Shown: positions 10,441-24,160 of the stretch, piece by piece
Position numbering within the stretch: the stretch's first letter is position 1
Layout: each line of letters begins with the position of its first letter
Assembly: GCA_034620365.1 (NCBI GenBank)
Contig: JAQGEQ010000043.1
Location: forward strand, 1,364,001 to 1,428,000
DNA: 64,000 nt
From: Pegea sp. RAD2-039
Lineage: Eukaryota; Chordata; Thaliacea; Salpida; Salpidae
Reading direction: 5' to 3'
Notes under the pieces: model-generated
The model's input: the letters and a program-made list of their open reading frames with translations, nothing else
Told to the model about the DNA's origin: nothing
Database searches by the model: none
Made by a program: the position numbers and the translations under genes

Positions 10441-12961
10441 TTCAGGTCCATCATAGTTTTTACTTTCATCCAAATAAGTAGAAGCTAATTTTTTTCACCC
10501 AGGATTTTTAGTGTAACTATTGTATAATACAAGTTGAAAATAATGCTACTCATTTTATAGTAAGCACTTTATTAAAGAAGAATCCTTATTCCTGAAAACT
10601 TATACAAATAGAAACTTCCAAATATATTACCGTATACTTTCAAAATTTTAATTTTTTTATTCTAAGATTAAAAAAATGAACTTTTAACGTCATCAATGAG
10701 CTTTTTTAATATTGAAATAAATTCTTATTAAGGTCATAAAATCAAAACTATATTTTATGAAAGCTTTTGTCAAATAAATTCAGGTCCAGATTGTAAATAT
10801 AATAATTTAGAAAAAGTTTGAACTTTGATCACTAAAATAATTGTTTGCGACATATAAAACAAACCTTATTCTTTAATTAGAAAACATTTAACACTTTATT
10901 CTTGTCAGTTGAATATTAAAAATAGCTGTAAGTTATTGTTTTAAAATTAATGAAATAAGACTTATAGAAGAGAAGAAAGGCTGCTGCAGATAAATACTAA
11001 AACAGTTTAGCTAAATTTATCTTTTATTTAATCTTTAATAGTTGTCACAAAGAATAAAGAAATAGTTTTTAATATATTTTACAGTAATCAGAATATAAAA
11101 CTTTATTTTAATTTTAGAATTAGTCATTAATGAATTGCATCCCTCTTTTTCTGGCAATAATGTTTTCTCTTGTTTATTTCTAGTTTTATATTAGTTTTGA
11201 TTTTGGTTAACTTCCATAACTAAATCAACAATAAAATCTTGTTATTCAGCTTATGCAGTAGCATCTTTTCTAATTTGTGCTTGAGTTGGAAACAAACTTA
11301 TGATTTTATATTAACAACATTAAAATAACTTTAAAAGTGATGTTTATTTATTGAATTTTTATATGTACATTTTATAGAATAGATTTGTTGTATAGAAATA
11401 GTAGCTATAGAACTGTGAGTTCTATTTATGCGTTCCAAAGTTACTTTTGTCTATAGTTCTAGAAACGTTTTATTTTGTAGATAAAAGGCAAATATAAAGC
11501 AAAAAAGAGATAGCCAAAAGTGGTATAGTAAGTAAAAATAAATATCTTTCAGTTTTCAGAAAAGTTTATTGTTAAAATTGTACTTTCATACAAACTATAA
11601 TTATTGACTTTTAGTCACTTTTACTTAAGATTTTACTAAATAGACTTTGTTTAGCTTTTTTTATCACTTATACTTAAAATATTTTACCTAACTTTATAAA
11701 AATAATTTAGAAAATTTTTCGTTTAGTTAATTTATTAAATCTAGCTACCAAATATAAATTTATATTACTTTATTGGTATACATATATCAAAACTACAGTT
11801 ATACCAATTACATTTTTATTCCTATTAGATAACTTAGTTTAAGAAAAATGATTACAAATACAATTCTTAAACTTTAATTTTGAAATTAATTTTGTTAAAT
11901 TTAAATTTACTTATATTAAATATTTTGTTTTTTAAATTAAGTTTCTTAGTTACAAGACTTTTCAAAATTAAATAAACTTATTAATGAAACTTTTTAAAAA
12001 TTGAAATCAGAATTTAACAAAGTAAGTTTTAATGTTCGATTTCTTTGTAAAGCAATTATGTAATTATTTAAAAAGTAATATAATACCTAGTTGGTTTTTT
12101 ATAGCCTATAAAATTTTTTAAGTCAGCCATTTGTTTTTTAGCAGTTTTTTAATGAAAACAACTAACAAAAACTCACGAGAAATTGCTATTTACTGCTTGT
12201 TTTTTATTTGTAACTTAATCTACTTTTCATATTTCTTCATACAGTATAAGATTAATAAAATAAATGTAAACAAATTAAAGTATCTTTAAAAAGTAATTTT
12301 AAAAAGTATTTTTTCACATAGACTAAAAAAGACAACTTAGTTTAACGAATTATTTCTTGAGTTCAAAATAAAGAAATAATTGTAAGCTTAAGTTGGTTTC
12401 GATCAAATGAAAAAACTATTAACTCTAAAAAATAAATTTTTAAGTTTCATGCATTATTAATTCGTATATCTAAATATAAAGGAAAGTTTAAAACTAGCTT
12501 TATAGTTGCTATATTTACATTGAATTAAAAGTTTTAGTATTTTTATATTTATATCTTTTAGATCATGCTGATATAATATATGTAAAATAATCAATAAAGT
12601 ATAAATTACTAAAGTAATATGCATTAGCTTGATAGAGATATTAAAAATTATTTAAATATATTTTTCATAAATGTTTAAAAACTTACAAGTCAAAAATTTA
12701 AAACTTGTTATCTGAAATAACTACTGAATGTTGTGTTATTACACTTGCAAAGCTAGGTCATTTTAGTTTTTACTGTTTGGTAAAACCGCTGTTTCTAATA
12801 TCACTTTTATCTATGATTCTAATCACGGTGCTGAAAAGGAAATCAGTGTTGCTAATAAGATGTACTTGATTAAATCTATGCTGATATTATATGATGTATA
12901 GTAAAATATCTTTTAGGAAAAATAATAACTGTTTTAAAGTTGACTGGGCTTTTAACTTGCA
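10441..12961. other. Gene-free AT-rich stretch
   Basis: Long AT-rich sequence with no supported gene. A run of about 43 codons open on the + strand (near 12774-12900) has no start or family resemblance and is not called. Confidence 0.4.
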
Positions 12962-14740
12962 ATGTGGTCGAGATTGTTTCGTATTTTTCAAAAAAGGAGC
13001 AAAGTTATTTTGTTAGGTTAGCTCAATTAAATTCAATACGATTAAGAGAAAATGTTATAAAAAGTTATTCCTTTTCAGGATTAGAAAACTCCGGAAAAAC
13101 AACATTTCTTTATCGAATAACTGACAAAATGCTCGTTGAGAATTCTCCAACATTTGGTAAAAAACTAGAAAAAATGTTTAAAATAAGCAAATAAAAAAGA
13201 TTAAAAGCATTTTAAGTGCAACTTAAACTATTCATCAGGATTTAACAAAGAGTTTTGTACAAAACTTGGAATACGTTTGGAAATAATTGATGTCGGAGGA
13301 AATAGCAAATTGGTTTCATTATGGAGACATTATATAACCGGAGCATCAGCTGTGTTATATTTTGTTGATAGTGGAGATATAACAAGAACACAAGAAAATT
13401 ACGAGCACTTGAAGGTTTTTCTGCCTTAATTGTTTTCTTTAATCAAGATGAGAAAAAAACGTTTTATCTAGATCAAATTTTCAACTTTTTCGATTTTATA
13501 AGTTTAAACTAACTTTATAAACTTTTTGAAGCAATATTTTCTACAATATTGATGTTAAGTTAAAAATAATTAATTTAAAGAATATTTATCAAAAGACTTT
13601 TCATCATAAAACTTTCTTTATTGAAATTATATTTTGATTAGCTTGTTTAGAATAGACTTCATTTTTAATCACATGATGGCAAGTTGCGACAACAATAAAC
13701 TTTCAACATGTTTAAAAATCAAATGCTCAGTTGAGCTTTGCCAATTTTTTAATACCAACATTGAACAGCTGAAAAGTTAAACTGATTTCTAATTTTTCCT
13801 GTATAAACAAACACGTTCAAAAAGAAAAGTTTGAATTCGTAATGACTAGGAAATGATTTTTAAACACATTTTCTTGATAAGCCAATTTGTTGTTTTTAGA
13901 AACTTTGTAATTATCCAGAGGTTGGGGAGCTTCCCGTTCTTATTGTTCTTAATAAATCAGATATATCGGAACAAGTGAATGAAAGTGACTATGAAGAGAT
14001 CCGAAAGTTGAAAAATAATTGCGGTAAACAGAAATAAAAAAAAAACACTTTTGAATTTTCACCAATGTAACTTCTAAACTACTAAAGTGAAAAAAGAGAG
14101 AAGATTAATATATTGCATGTTATAGTCTAACTTTTACAAGAAATAAGTTTAACTTTTGTACTTCTCTTGAATTGCTTTTTGTTTTGATAATAAACGTTTT
14201 TATATTTCTAGAAACTTATATTAGTAGCAGGAAATCAAAAACTAAACTTAAAAAAATATTTTCTTAGAAATTTGCAAGGTGTCAGCTAAAACCGGAGAAG
14301 GTGTAGATGCTACTATTCTACTTATCTTATCTCAACTTGGATCATCAAGTGCAAAAAGAAAATGGAAAAAGAAAATGAAAAGTAAACTAAGGAATCAAAC
14401 TAATGAAAAGGAAACTCTATCGAGCGTTAGAAAAATTAGAAACTTTTTTGAAGGCAAATGTTGTCTAGACTTTTCAAATACAGAAAATCTGAAAGACTTT
14501 CCTTCAATAGTTCCCCGTGTGCCTGTTCTACCTCCCCAACTTCCATCTTCAAAACCATTCGATTATTTAAATGAATCAATTCCATCTTCGTCATCTTATA
14601 CGAAGCAGTTAGTTAGTAAAGTTGACAAAAAAGAAAATAAAAAAAGACTTTCGTTTTTGAAGAAAAAAGAAACAAAAAGTAGAAAATCGTTCTCTAAATC
14701 TGCTTTTAGCTCAAGAAAAGGATTTTCTAGATTTCATTAA
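12962..14740 (+). CDS. ARF-like (ARL) small GTPase with long polybasic tail
   Basis: Five exons: 12962-13016, 13079-13156, 13239-13414, 13900-14023, 14268-14740; 301 residues. The ARF-family order of motifs is clear: KVILLGLENSGKTT (P-loop, G1, spanning exons 1-2), PTFGFN (switch I threonine, G2), DVGGNSKLVSLW (G3), NKSD (G4) and SAKTGEGV (G5). Position 2 is Trp, so there is no N-myristoylation glycine. The glutamine normally following DVGG, which positions catalytic water, is Asn here. After the GTPase core, about 100 residues form a Lys/Arg/Ser-rich tail beginning KRKWKKKMKSK and ending in repeated RKS/SRK motifs. That would suit membrane-lipid or nuclear binding. The core most resembles the ARL4/11/14 branch by eye, but the subfamily is unresolved. 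It probably cycles GDP/GTP at membranes. Confidence 0.85.
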
Positions 14741-14826
14741 TTTTTTGTAATTCTAATTTGTTTTTCTATTTTGTTATCAATCATATAAAGAAATTTTTTC
14801 ATCTGATATTATCGATTGCTAAAAAT

Positions 14827-14832
14827 AATAAA
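14827..14832 (+). terminator. Poly(A) signal of the ARL gene
   Basis: AATAAA about 90 bases after the stop of the GTPase gene. Confidence 0.4.
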
Positions 14833-15480
14833 ACTTTTATTTTAAAAATAGTTAAAGATGTTTGGTATTCATGAAGATATTCATAAGATATTATGTCTTT
14901 CATAGTTTTGAAAAATCATTAGTAGAAGGCATATATATATTAACTTTGTTGATCTATGAGATTTAAACTGTTAACTAATTTTCAGCATATTACAAAAGTG
15001 TAAATGATATCATAAATTACTTTTCAAATTAAAGCTCTTAAAGTTATTAGTAAGTTTTCCTGGTGCATATGTAGCATTATGTATTTCAAAAACATTTATC
15101 TTTTTAGTATCCTTTTTACGCTCAAAAAATTTTCATCTTATTTTAATCGCTACAAATATACCGTTCAAAAGTGGTATGAACAAATTATGATTTATTAGAT
15201 CTCAGAAACATAAAAAATTGAAACAAAATATTTTCTTTTTGTCAAAGATTTGGTCTAGATTATAATGTAAAAACTTAATGAGATAAAAATAAACAAAATC
15301 AGAAAACATTTAAAAATTGAACTTTACAAGCTTGCAGTAAAGTCTAAATACTTTTATAAAAAGCAGAAAAAGATTAACCGTAATCTATACTCTCAAAAAA
15401 CACTTAGTAAAGAAAGCCACAATTGATAAAGATTAGATAAGATCTGATAAATCAGCAAAAATAGAAATATTTCCCAAATA
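14833..15480. other. Convergent intergenic stretch
   Basis: The ARL gene (+) and ACTMAP (-) end towards each other across this AT-rich interval. No gene or structured RNA was recognised in it. Confidence 0.5.
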
Positions 15481-17529
15481 TCATCGTAACTCAACTACAT
15501 ATCCACATAAAGTTTCTTTCAAATCAAATGGACAGTGGAATTGATTCCAATCTTTTAATGGATTTCTTTCAACCAAATTTGCATTACTAGCTTCTAAATC
15601 ATTCATATTCCACAAAGCCAATCGACTCGACTTCCCTTGTTTAGCAAAGACCCAAATAGAAGTATGATCATAAGGAGAACCATCATGAGCAAAATAATTC
15701 TGAATCATTTCGTGAAAACTGCTATCAGTTTTCTTGACAGAAGAATCAATGGAGTGGAGTTTGTTGGTTTCTGTTGGAATCTTTGAATCTCCAATAGCAA
15801 ATCCTAATAAAAAAGTTTATAAAAAGATCCCCAGACAATCAGAGACAAGAATTTGTTATATTTCTTAAGAGTTTATAAAAACTGAACAATTGACTTTTAA
15901 ACTGATTAAAACCTGTCAACACTGCCCAATGAGCAGAATGTCCATTCTTACAACATGGAGAGCCATCCCGATCACTGTCATAAGGAATCAGAATCGGAAA
16001 TCCTTGATTGAGTTTTTCTATGATCCTTTGCTGATTAAATGGAGTCACGTCTACTTCAGTTTTGGTAAATTTTTCAGCCAGTTTCTTCATTTTGAAGACT
16101 AAAAAATCATTTTTAAAATAAGCTTTCTTATATTCAAAATGGTTAATTTGATTGTAAATCAATTTTGTTTGATATTAAAAAACTTTATTTTAAGATAAAT
16201 ATGTGACACTCAACTAAAACTGAATTTTACTATTGGATAAATTATTTGACAAACATTGTTTGGTGTTTATTACAATTTTAATCAATATGGGCAAGCTTTG
16301 GGCTTGGCAGCTGATAAACATACCACCTTCTTACAGTATAAGGTAGATATTGAAAAAGTATCTAAAATATAACTTTTAACATCTTAGAAGGCAAACATTT
16401 AAAAAAATATTTCAAGTTTAAGCTATTAGTAATGCAGAATTGTAAATTAAAAACAGATGTGATTATAGCTTCAAAATTGTTTAATAACAACTTTTCATTA
16501 AACAATTTACCAGAAAACATTTCTCCTTTCTTCGTATAGTTCAACTTTACAGCACTTGACAACAGATTTAAAACTTCATTTTTTTCAGGTTCATTATCTA
16601 ATATGTTCATTGCCATTGATAAGGCCACCAGACCACATCTATATCATCCGGGAATTAAATTCTTAGTAGGCAATTATTTGAATGCTAAATTAATTTTATG
16701 TTTTTAAACAATATAAAATGTGAAATAAGTACAAAAGGTGATAATAAATCATAGAAAAAACTATTCATAATATAAGATATGCTTTTCTACATACGTTGGA
16801 TTAGATGAACCTTGTCTGATAGAAGTAATGGCAACATTTGTGTAATACCATACAAAAGTTGATGTTGAAGTGCTGAAAGAAACATATTATTTATCTTTTA
16901 ATTATAGAAAGTATAAATAAATTAAATACTTTTTTTAAAATTATGTAAAATCATTTGTTGTATTAAACTTAATTTTAATTTAAATCAAATTTAATGACCA
17001 TTAAAAGCATTTAGTAATTGTCACAAAACAACTATTTAAGTTATGATATAAATTTCAAATTTTATTGATTGATCAAATTAAGTATTAATTTCTTTAAGGC
17101 TAACAAAATTAAATAAACTTTTGTTGTTTAAGTTGATATCTTTTAAAATTAATAACTTAATTCTTTTAATAAAAAACAAAATTAACTTCTAATATGAAGA
17201 AAGCAACAACCAGTAAAAAATATATATTTGCTTCATATTGCTAACGTTAAAAGTGTATTGATATAGCAAAATTGTTTTCATTGAAAATAATCTTCTACTA
17301 CTAAAAACCATCTATCGGAAATTAGAAATAAAAAATAATAAACTAATCAAAATTTTACTAAATGATGTAACCTTGTAGATTTAATGAGCCATTCTAGATG
17401 ATTTATTACTTCGAAAGTAGATTGAGATTTTGTTCCTTGAACAAATCCATCAGAGATTACAAAAGAACTAGTTTGATTATTGATAGAACTATTTGATAAT
17501 TCAAATTGATTTCCGTATGCACTCTTCAT
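15481..17529 (-). CDS. ACTMAP: Actin maturation protease (C19orf54 / UPF0692 family)
   Basis: Exons in transcript order: 17529-17372, 16872-16795, 16638-16511, 16098-15913, 15803-15481; 290 residues from the ATG at 17529 (human about 350). ACTMAP is a cysteine protease that removes the acetylated N-terminal Met or Cys of actin during its maturation. The catalytic cysteine motif PTCGLVALSMAMN is built across the junction of exons 2 and 3. GEMFSV follows at the exon 3-4 junction and NGHSAHWAVLTG carries the candidate catalytic histidine. The C-terminal family block WVFAKQGKSSRLALWNM and LCGYVVEL is intact. All introns keep frame. A splice acceptor 20 bases upstream of the ATG (17550-17551) suggests a further 5' exon or a leader exon. 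The residues expected for activity are present. Confidence 0.9.
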
Positions 17530-17551
17530 CAGGGAAATAATTAAATCTGTA

Positions 17552-20500
17552 AAAATAAGAAATATTCTACTACAATATTATAACAAAGCAACCTATACTC
17601 ATATAAAGTAAGAGGACATTACTAACATTGGTTAGAGCTAATTTGGTACAAGGTTTTATTTGAAGTAGGAAGTAAATAAAAGTAAAAGATTTAATATCAT
17701 TCAATTCAATAAGATTCAATTCAAAAATGTGTAAAATTATTAATGTGTTTATTTTCTAAAGTATTTATAATAAGAAATAATAATAACCTTGAGGTAATTG
17801 ATATCTAAATGGCAAGATTTAATAAAATGGGAAATTTTTGCAATAAATAAGAAAAACAATTGTACAAAAACAATCTCTTATAATAATCTAAAAATATAAA
17901 TGATAAGAACTAGCTATAATTTTTACAATGATTTGTACATGGTTATAAAATGTACAATTATTTTGCTGATATGTTTTATAGATTGAGTCAAAAGCTTAAG
18001 GTCTATATAAGAAAATAACTTCTTTGTATATAAAAACTAATCATTTTTTGCAATTTTTTGAATTGACTATTGTACAGTCTATGATACAGAAACAGAAGTT
18101 TTACCATTTGAAAAAAATCATTCTAGCTGTTAACAATTGATTTCAACTGATGAATTTAGAATGCAAAATGTTGTTATTATAATATATTTTTACAACCAAA
18201 ATAACTATTGACAGTATTTATAAAATAATGAATTTGTAAAATTTCCTGCTAGGTGATTTCCCTTTTAAGAAACTTACAAACGAAAAAGTTTTTAAGATAG
18301 AGATTTTAATTTTTAGACAAAGTTGATTTCTTTTTACACTTTGTACAAATAAAAAGACTTTTATTTTCTACAAATATTATTATAAAACTAACAAATGAAT
18401 AAAATAGATATAAGATTTTCAGGTTTAGAAGGAACAAAATATTTTATTTCGTAGACGTAAAGGCTAATATTTGGCTGTAAATACTGTTTCTTTTAAATTA
18501 TTAAAAGTCACCTAAAAGGCGAACCAGTAATTTATTAGAAATCTAGAAAAAAACCAAACACTGTAATTCTAAAAAAAATAATGTCTTAATATAAGTACTT
18601 TCCTACTTATTTTAAGATTTTTTTTATTTCTTTAAAGAATGATTTTAAATAAGTTAAATAAATTGAGTTATAAGCGACAGAATTTTAAAGATATATCAGG
18701 AAGGTAATCTGAAAGTACAATAATAAGTGTCTTTTTAAGTTGTTAATATACTAGTTCCAATCTCGTGTGGTGCACAAAATCAAAATAAGATAGCTAGTAG
18801 TAGTGGCTCAGGCCTCTTGGCCAACGAAACTTAGCATTAAAAAACTATTTTTTAATACAAATCTTCTTTATATATAGAGAGGGCAAAGAAGCTGTCCGAT
18901 TTGTAGCGGCACAGTAAAGTATCTACCATGAATGTAGTTTGAACATTCTTTTAATAAAGTAAATTACAATTAAATAATCAATTTTAAATTATTCCTAGAC
19001 TTAGATATAAATGATTTATTGCTTCAAATTATATAGCTTTAACATTTTATAAGATTGTAATTCAAAAGTTGTCTGCCAAAATGTTTCACAATAAATCGTA
19101 ATGATAATAAATTCATTAATAAAGCTTTATTTGATTGTGAGAGACGGCTAATAACAACGGTAAGTAACAATGAACAACACAACGATCAGTATACAAAATC
19201 AAGTAATTTGAAGCTTAAAACACATTTAAATATTCGGTTAAATATTTTAAAGTCATCTTGTTCAAGTATACTAGATTTTATCGCACCAAAAAATATTAAT
19301 ATATAATTGTGTTATCAATTATATTTGACTAGGGGTGTACTATTACATTTTATGAGGGTTGCAGCTCACTTCTTTGAGTATAGGATAACATTCTTTTACT
19401 TTTCTATTTAAATACAAGAGATGAAAGAAATCATTTTTTTAATTTGTAGAAACTAACAAATAAAAATCTAATTAAATTATGCGTTTAATAGATGAGTAAC
19501 CCTTCTATTTAAATTATATTTATAAAAGATTTATAAGTACATTAGACACCACCTTGATTTAATTGCATTTATAAGCAAGTTTGCATGACTTTACAATTAC
19601 GATAACAGTCTTAAGATCACTTTGTAAACGTCAAGACCTTGTGGTTTTAAATTTCCTTTTGTAAGAGGCTGGTATTCAGCGCAAAATAGTTCTTGAATTA
19701 AACTTTAAAACCTCCATAAATGCTTATCACAAGACTTATTTGTAAATTAGGCATAGAATAAAAGAATTGAAACAAATGTAAGTTATGAACTTTCCTTTTG
19801 ATAGTTTAATTAAATATTTCAAATAAGTTTGAATAGTAATAGTATAAAAGAAAAAAGACTTTAAAAGTAAACCATCCATGAAAAATTAGTGGTTTTTATT
19901 TACCGTCAAATGATTTCATCAGAGGAGAAATAATTTAATTCAAATTAAATAGAATTTTAAAGATGTTCCAGCTGCAAACAATCTAATATCCGATGATTAA
20001 AAAAAGTTCTATTAGAGGATTAAAAAGCCCCAAAACCAAAGTTTTAAAAATAAACTGTTTGAAAATAAGAAGTTGCATTTATGACAAAATGAGCATTTTC
20101 GTTGTTAACCTAAACTTTAAAGGAAATATCTGACCAAGATTATATTTATAGAAAGGATGTTACTTATTTACTGAAATTATCTCGTTCCCTTCCTATCATC
20201 ATATATTCTATTGTCCCCTGTCTAAATTTTGATCAATTCACAACTTATTTTGTAAACATAAGACACCAAAATGAATAAAAATGATTAAAAGGCATCAAAA
20301 AAGAGATTATGGATTTTATTAAAGGTTACTAAGAGCTGGGGAAACAGGTGATCGACCTAAGTATGAAACATTTCACACTAGACTTACTCTAACTTGTAAA
20401 AAATGCAAAAGTGAATAAAGAGGAACTCTAAGCAAGGTAGGAGAAATATGGTTAAGAAATTGAATATGAAAAATATGTGAGTTTCATCGTCGAAGAAGAC

Positions 20501-23500
20501 TATAAGTTGTCTTCCTGTTGATAACCAGCAGATAGCAGCTGTCTGACTTACAAGAAAAACAGTTTATAAAAAATTAAATGACTTTATTTCCACATAAAAT
20601 TAGTAAAAACATCTTAAAGTATATTTCAAACTAAATTTTAACCAAAGAAACTGTAATCTTAACTATTTTTTGATGAGCGTTGAAAATTGAATTCATTCAA
20701 AATTCTTTTTAGTTCAAAATGATGATTTTTTTTATACCGACAATAGTATAGAATGTTACTTCTAAAACTTGAAACAGTCTGCTGACAAACCACTTACATT
20801 TCACTTGATTATAAAATTATTAAATTAAGTTCAACGAGGATTTTAATTATCTGATAAATTTTGATGAAAAGCAAACAATTGAAATTAGAAGCCTATTAAT
20901 CAGAGTGAAGTGTTTATAAAAAATGCTTGTGAAAGTTTCTGTAAGATTTGCTAAAAATTGTAAGGTCTATAAGATTATATGTAAACCATACGTTTTGGCT
21001 TATTCCCAAATTGTTGATTAATCTAAAATAGTTTTCAAGTCGGAAATCTTTTTGTTTCACAATTTTGAAAATGATTTTCATGGAAATTAAATTGAAGTAA
21101 TTACTAATCAGCAACATTTTATCATCTTCATTTAGGCTTAGACTTTACTAATTTTATAGCAATCGTGATCACATTAAAGAATGAGTTACATTTTTTACGC
21201 TGTCCTAAAATCAGTTTAATTTCTTTTAGTGTGATTTAAGAAAATATGTCAGATATTTTTTCACGGGAAAATTGGATAATACTTTTTAAATACTTTTTCA
21301 AAGGTAAAAAACAGCCAAGAAGTTGAAATTAAACTCAAAATTAACATTTTTTCTTAAAAACTATCTACAAAAATATTATTGCTAATTTTATGATGCTTAA
21401 TACTATTTATTAAATAAGTTTTGACATCAAATATTTACTTTTTCCTAACGTTTTTATATGTTACTAAAAACTTGTTTTTGGTTTATGATAACAAAGTAAC
21501 AATGTTTTTTTTAATTGTTTTCGAAACCTCAATAAGATGTGTCATATAAAAAAAGAAACTTTACTAAGTGGAAATTATATATAAATTTTATATTTTACAA
21601 ATTACAAGATTAATTAGAAAGCATAAGATTTATAAAAAGTTTTTGAACCTGTAACATTCTTTTTGAACACTTAAGCGAAGCGATCAAAGGTACTGCAGGC
21701 TCATCCCTTTTAGCAATGCAATGTAAAGAATTCCAATGATAGTTTGTACACCTTTAAATAAATCCTATTTATGATTACTTAACTAATTTAAGTAGTCAAA
21801 TTTACATTATAGCAATGAACAATTTTATCTTTAGAAAAATTAATTTTTGTATAGTTTACAGTTTAATGTTTATAATTATATATTAAACTGGTTATATTGT
21901 CATCAACACTTCCATCTTTAAATTAGTTGAGTTCAGTAGTTGTACAAAGACATCCATATTTTTCTACTATTTAAGTTTTATGAAGTAACAGGGAAATAAA
22001 AATACTATAGCACAAAATAAGCCATTCACAAATTCGGGAAAGTTCTTGTAAACTCTAGCTGCAGAAAGCCGACCATTTGGTTTAAGTTTAATTTAAAAAA
22101 TTAAAGTTACATTCCAAAGTATTTTGCAGCTTTTACCGGTGCTCATGGTTGAATTTTTTGAAATTCACTGAAGCAAATCGTTAAAACCGCAACAAAATAA
22201 AGTTTGTCAACATAGCATTTTAAGAAATTATTTAAAAAGTTTGTTTTCAGTTTATAAAAGTGGATATGGTTTTGTTTTCTGTTTGTTTTTCATTGATAAA
22301 GTTTACAGAATTTTTATGATGAGCTTTTCATGTTTGTTTTAGTTCTAAAAACAAAATTATATAAAAAAATAGTATTGTCGAAAGCATTCTAAAAAATCGT
22401 TTTAATTTTTATTAATCTTTCATTTAAGATATGTTCATTATGAAATAAATCTGCAAGCATAATGACTTTTTCCAATGTATATTTAGTCAATAATTTTAGT
22501 AATAAGTTTTTTCAGACTTTCCTTAAAAGATAACAGAATTTTGATTAATTAGTTTAAAGCAGTTTTAAGAAGTATATTTTTGAATGTTCTTTATTAAAAT
22601 CATTATCAACAAATTTTCCACTTGGGTCTGTAAACATATCTGCCCAACAAAAGTGAAGCTAAACAAGCTTTTCTCAGAGACAAATCTTGCTTTTGGTAGT
22701 CCAGGCTTGTGATGATTTAAATACCTTTAGCTGATAAATTAATCAGCTTGATGGTAGAATATTTATTTTTCTACACTCTTCATTCAAGTAGTCATTTTAG
22801 AAATTAGTAACATTTGTAGAACTATGGCAATAAGTTATACTTTATGTTTCTTATTATGAAATGCATGAAACTTGGATCATTTATAAAAAGATACCTTTAT
22901 AAACTATTGAAATGTAATTAAGCTACCTAAGTTCTTAGGCCAACAAAATTTATAACTGTGTATAACTTTTAATTAGGTTGGTCAAAAAGTTTACTAATTT
23001 CTTCATGAATATTATTCATCAATGAAAATCAAGATATTTATGTCTGATCATCAAATTTTTTTAAGTGTTTAAACTTAATTAAATGAAAATAACTTGACTA
23101 TATGTTAGCAATATCCAAAATTCATTTCTAGTTATAGTTTTTTTATTGTTTAAAGACACTTATGATTTGAGTTTTTTGACTATTTAATTGGAACTGTTAT
23201 TCCTTCATCTTTGTACATTTATATCATTGGTTTAATATCATTTTAAAATACAAATTTTAGTTACTAATATAAAGTTGATAGTAGAACTAGAGCTTTTAGG
23301 AAAGAAAATCTAATCAAGTGTTGCATAATTTCATCATCAAAATTATGTTAACCATCTAAAAGTACATTTTCAATATCAACTTTCAGTATTTTTAGAAGAT
23401 TCAGTATTTTTTTAAATTTGAAACCAAAGCTTTTGTAACCTTATTATCTTTTATATTTCAGTCATTGATTAGATTTATAAGTTTAAGAAATATTGATAAA

Positions 23501-24160
23501 TTATATTATTTTAAAAAAGCTTATGTATTTTTCTCACATGTTTGATAAACCTGATTTTTAAGCTTGTTCTTATAGCAAAGTAAGGTTGAAATACATCTAA
23601 TGTTTGTTATGGATATCTATGGATATATTGATATATAAGATTGTGCCTGATATAATATGTGATGCACAAAGATACAAAGTCATCACAGTAAGTTTTGACT
23701 TTAAGTTTAGGTAGCTCAAAACATCTATTCTAAGTTGAATAATTTTTGGCAAAACACATTATCATAATATATTAAAGTTAAACTTACATGAATAAAATCT
23801 TATATAAATTTATAAGATAATTAAAATATCAAACTGATAGCTATACAAATATGTTATTAAATCTTATCTTCGTCAATTATTGAAATTTAGAACTTATTTT
23901 AAGACTATCTACTTAAGTAAATTTTGTTTTAAGCAAAATTTTTTATACGAATGATTGACTTTTCAATTCAAAGCAGCTTGCTTTAACTCAATCATATACT
24001 TAAATAAACAAAATGTCATTGTACCGATTAATCGAATCTAAAGATATTTAAACTCTGATTTCCATTTTTCAATAAAGTTTTTCTAGTTGAGACACAATAA
24101 GTTTTGGTTTTTGTAATCCTTCAATTGTGATTATATTTCACTTAATGATTTTTTATACAG
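17552..24160. other. 6.6 kb stretch with no recognised gene
   Basis: AT-rich sequence. No splice-bounded coding exon was found with confidence. It must contain the ACTMAP promoter, and probably the first exon(s) and promoter of the ankyrin gene, because that gene's first visible exon (24161) starts inside a codon and lacks an in-frame Met. A somewhat GC-richer patch at about 18750-18930 (GGCTCAGGCCTCTTGGCCAA and following) carries no open frame and is unassigned. Confidence 0.4.

Noticed and set aside
12774-12900. Run of about 43 open codons upstream of the ARL gene
   Set aside because: No start codon, splice context or similarity that would distinguish it from chance.
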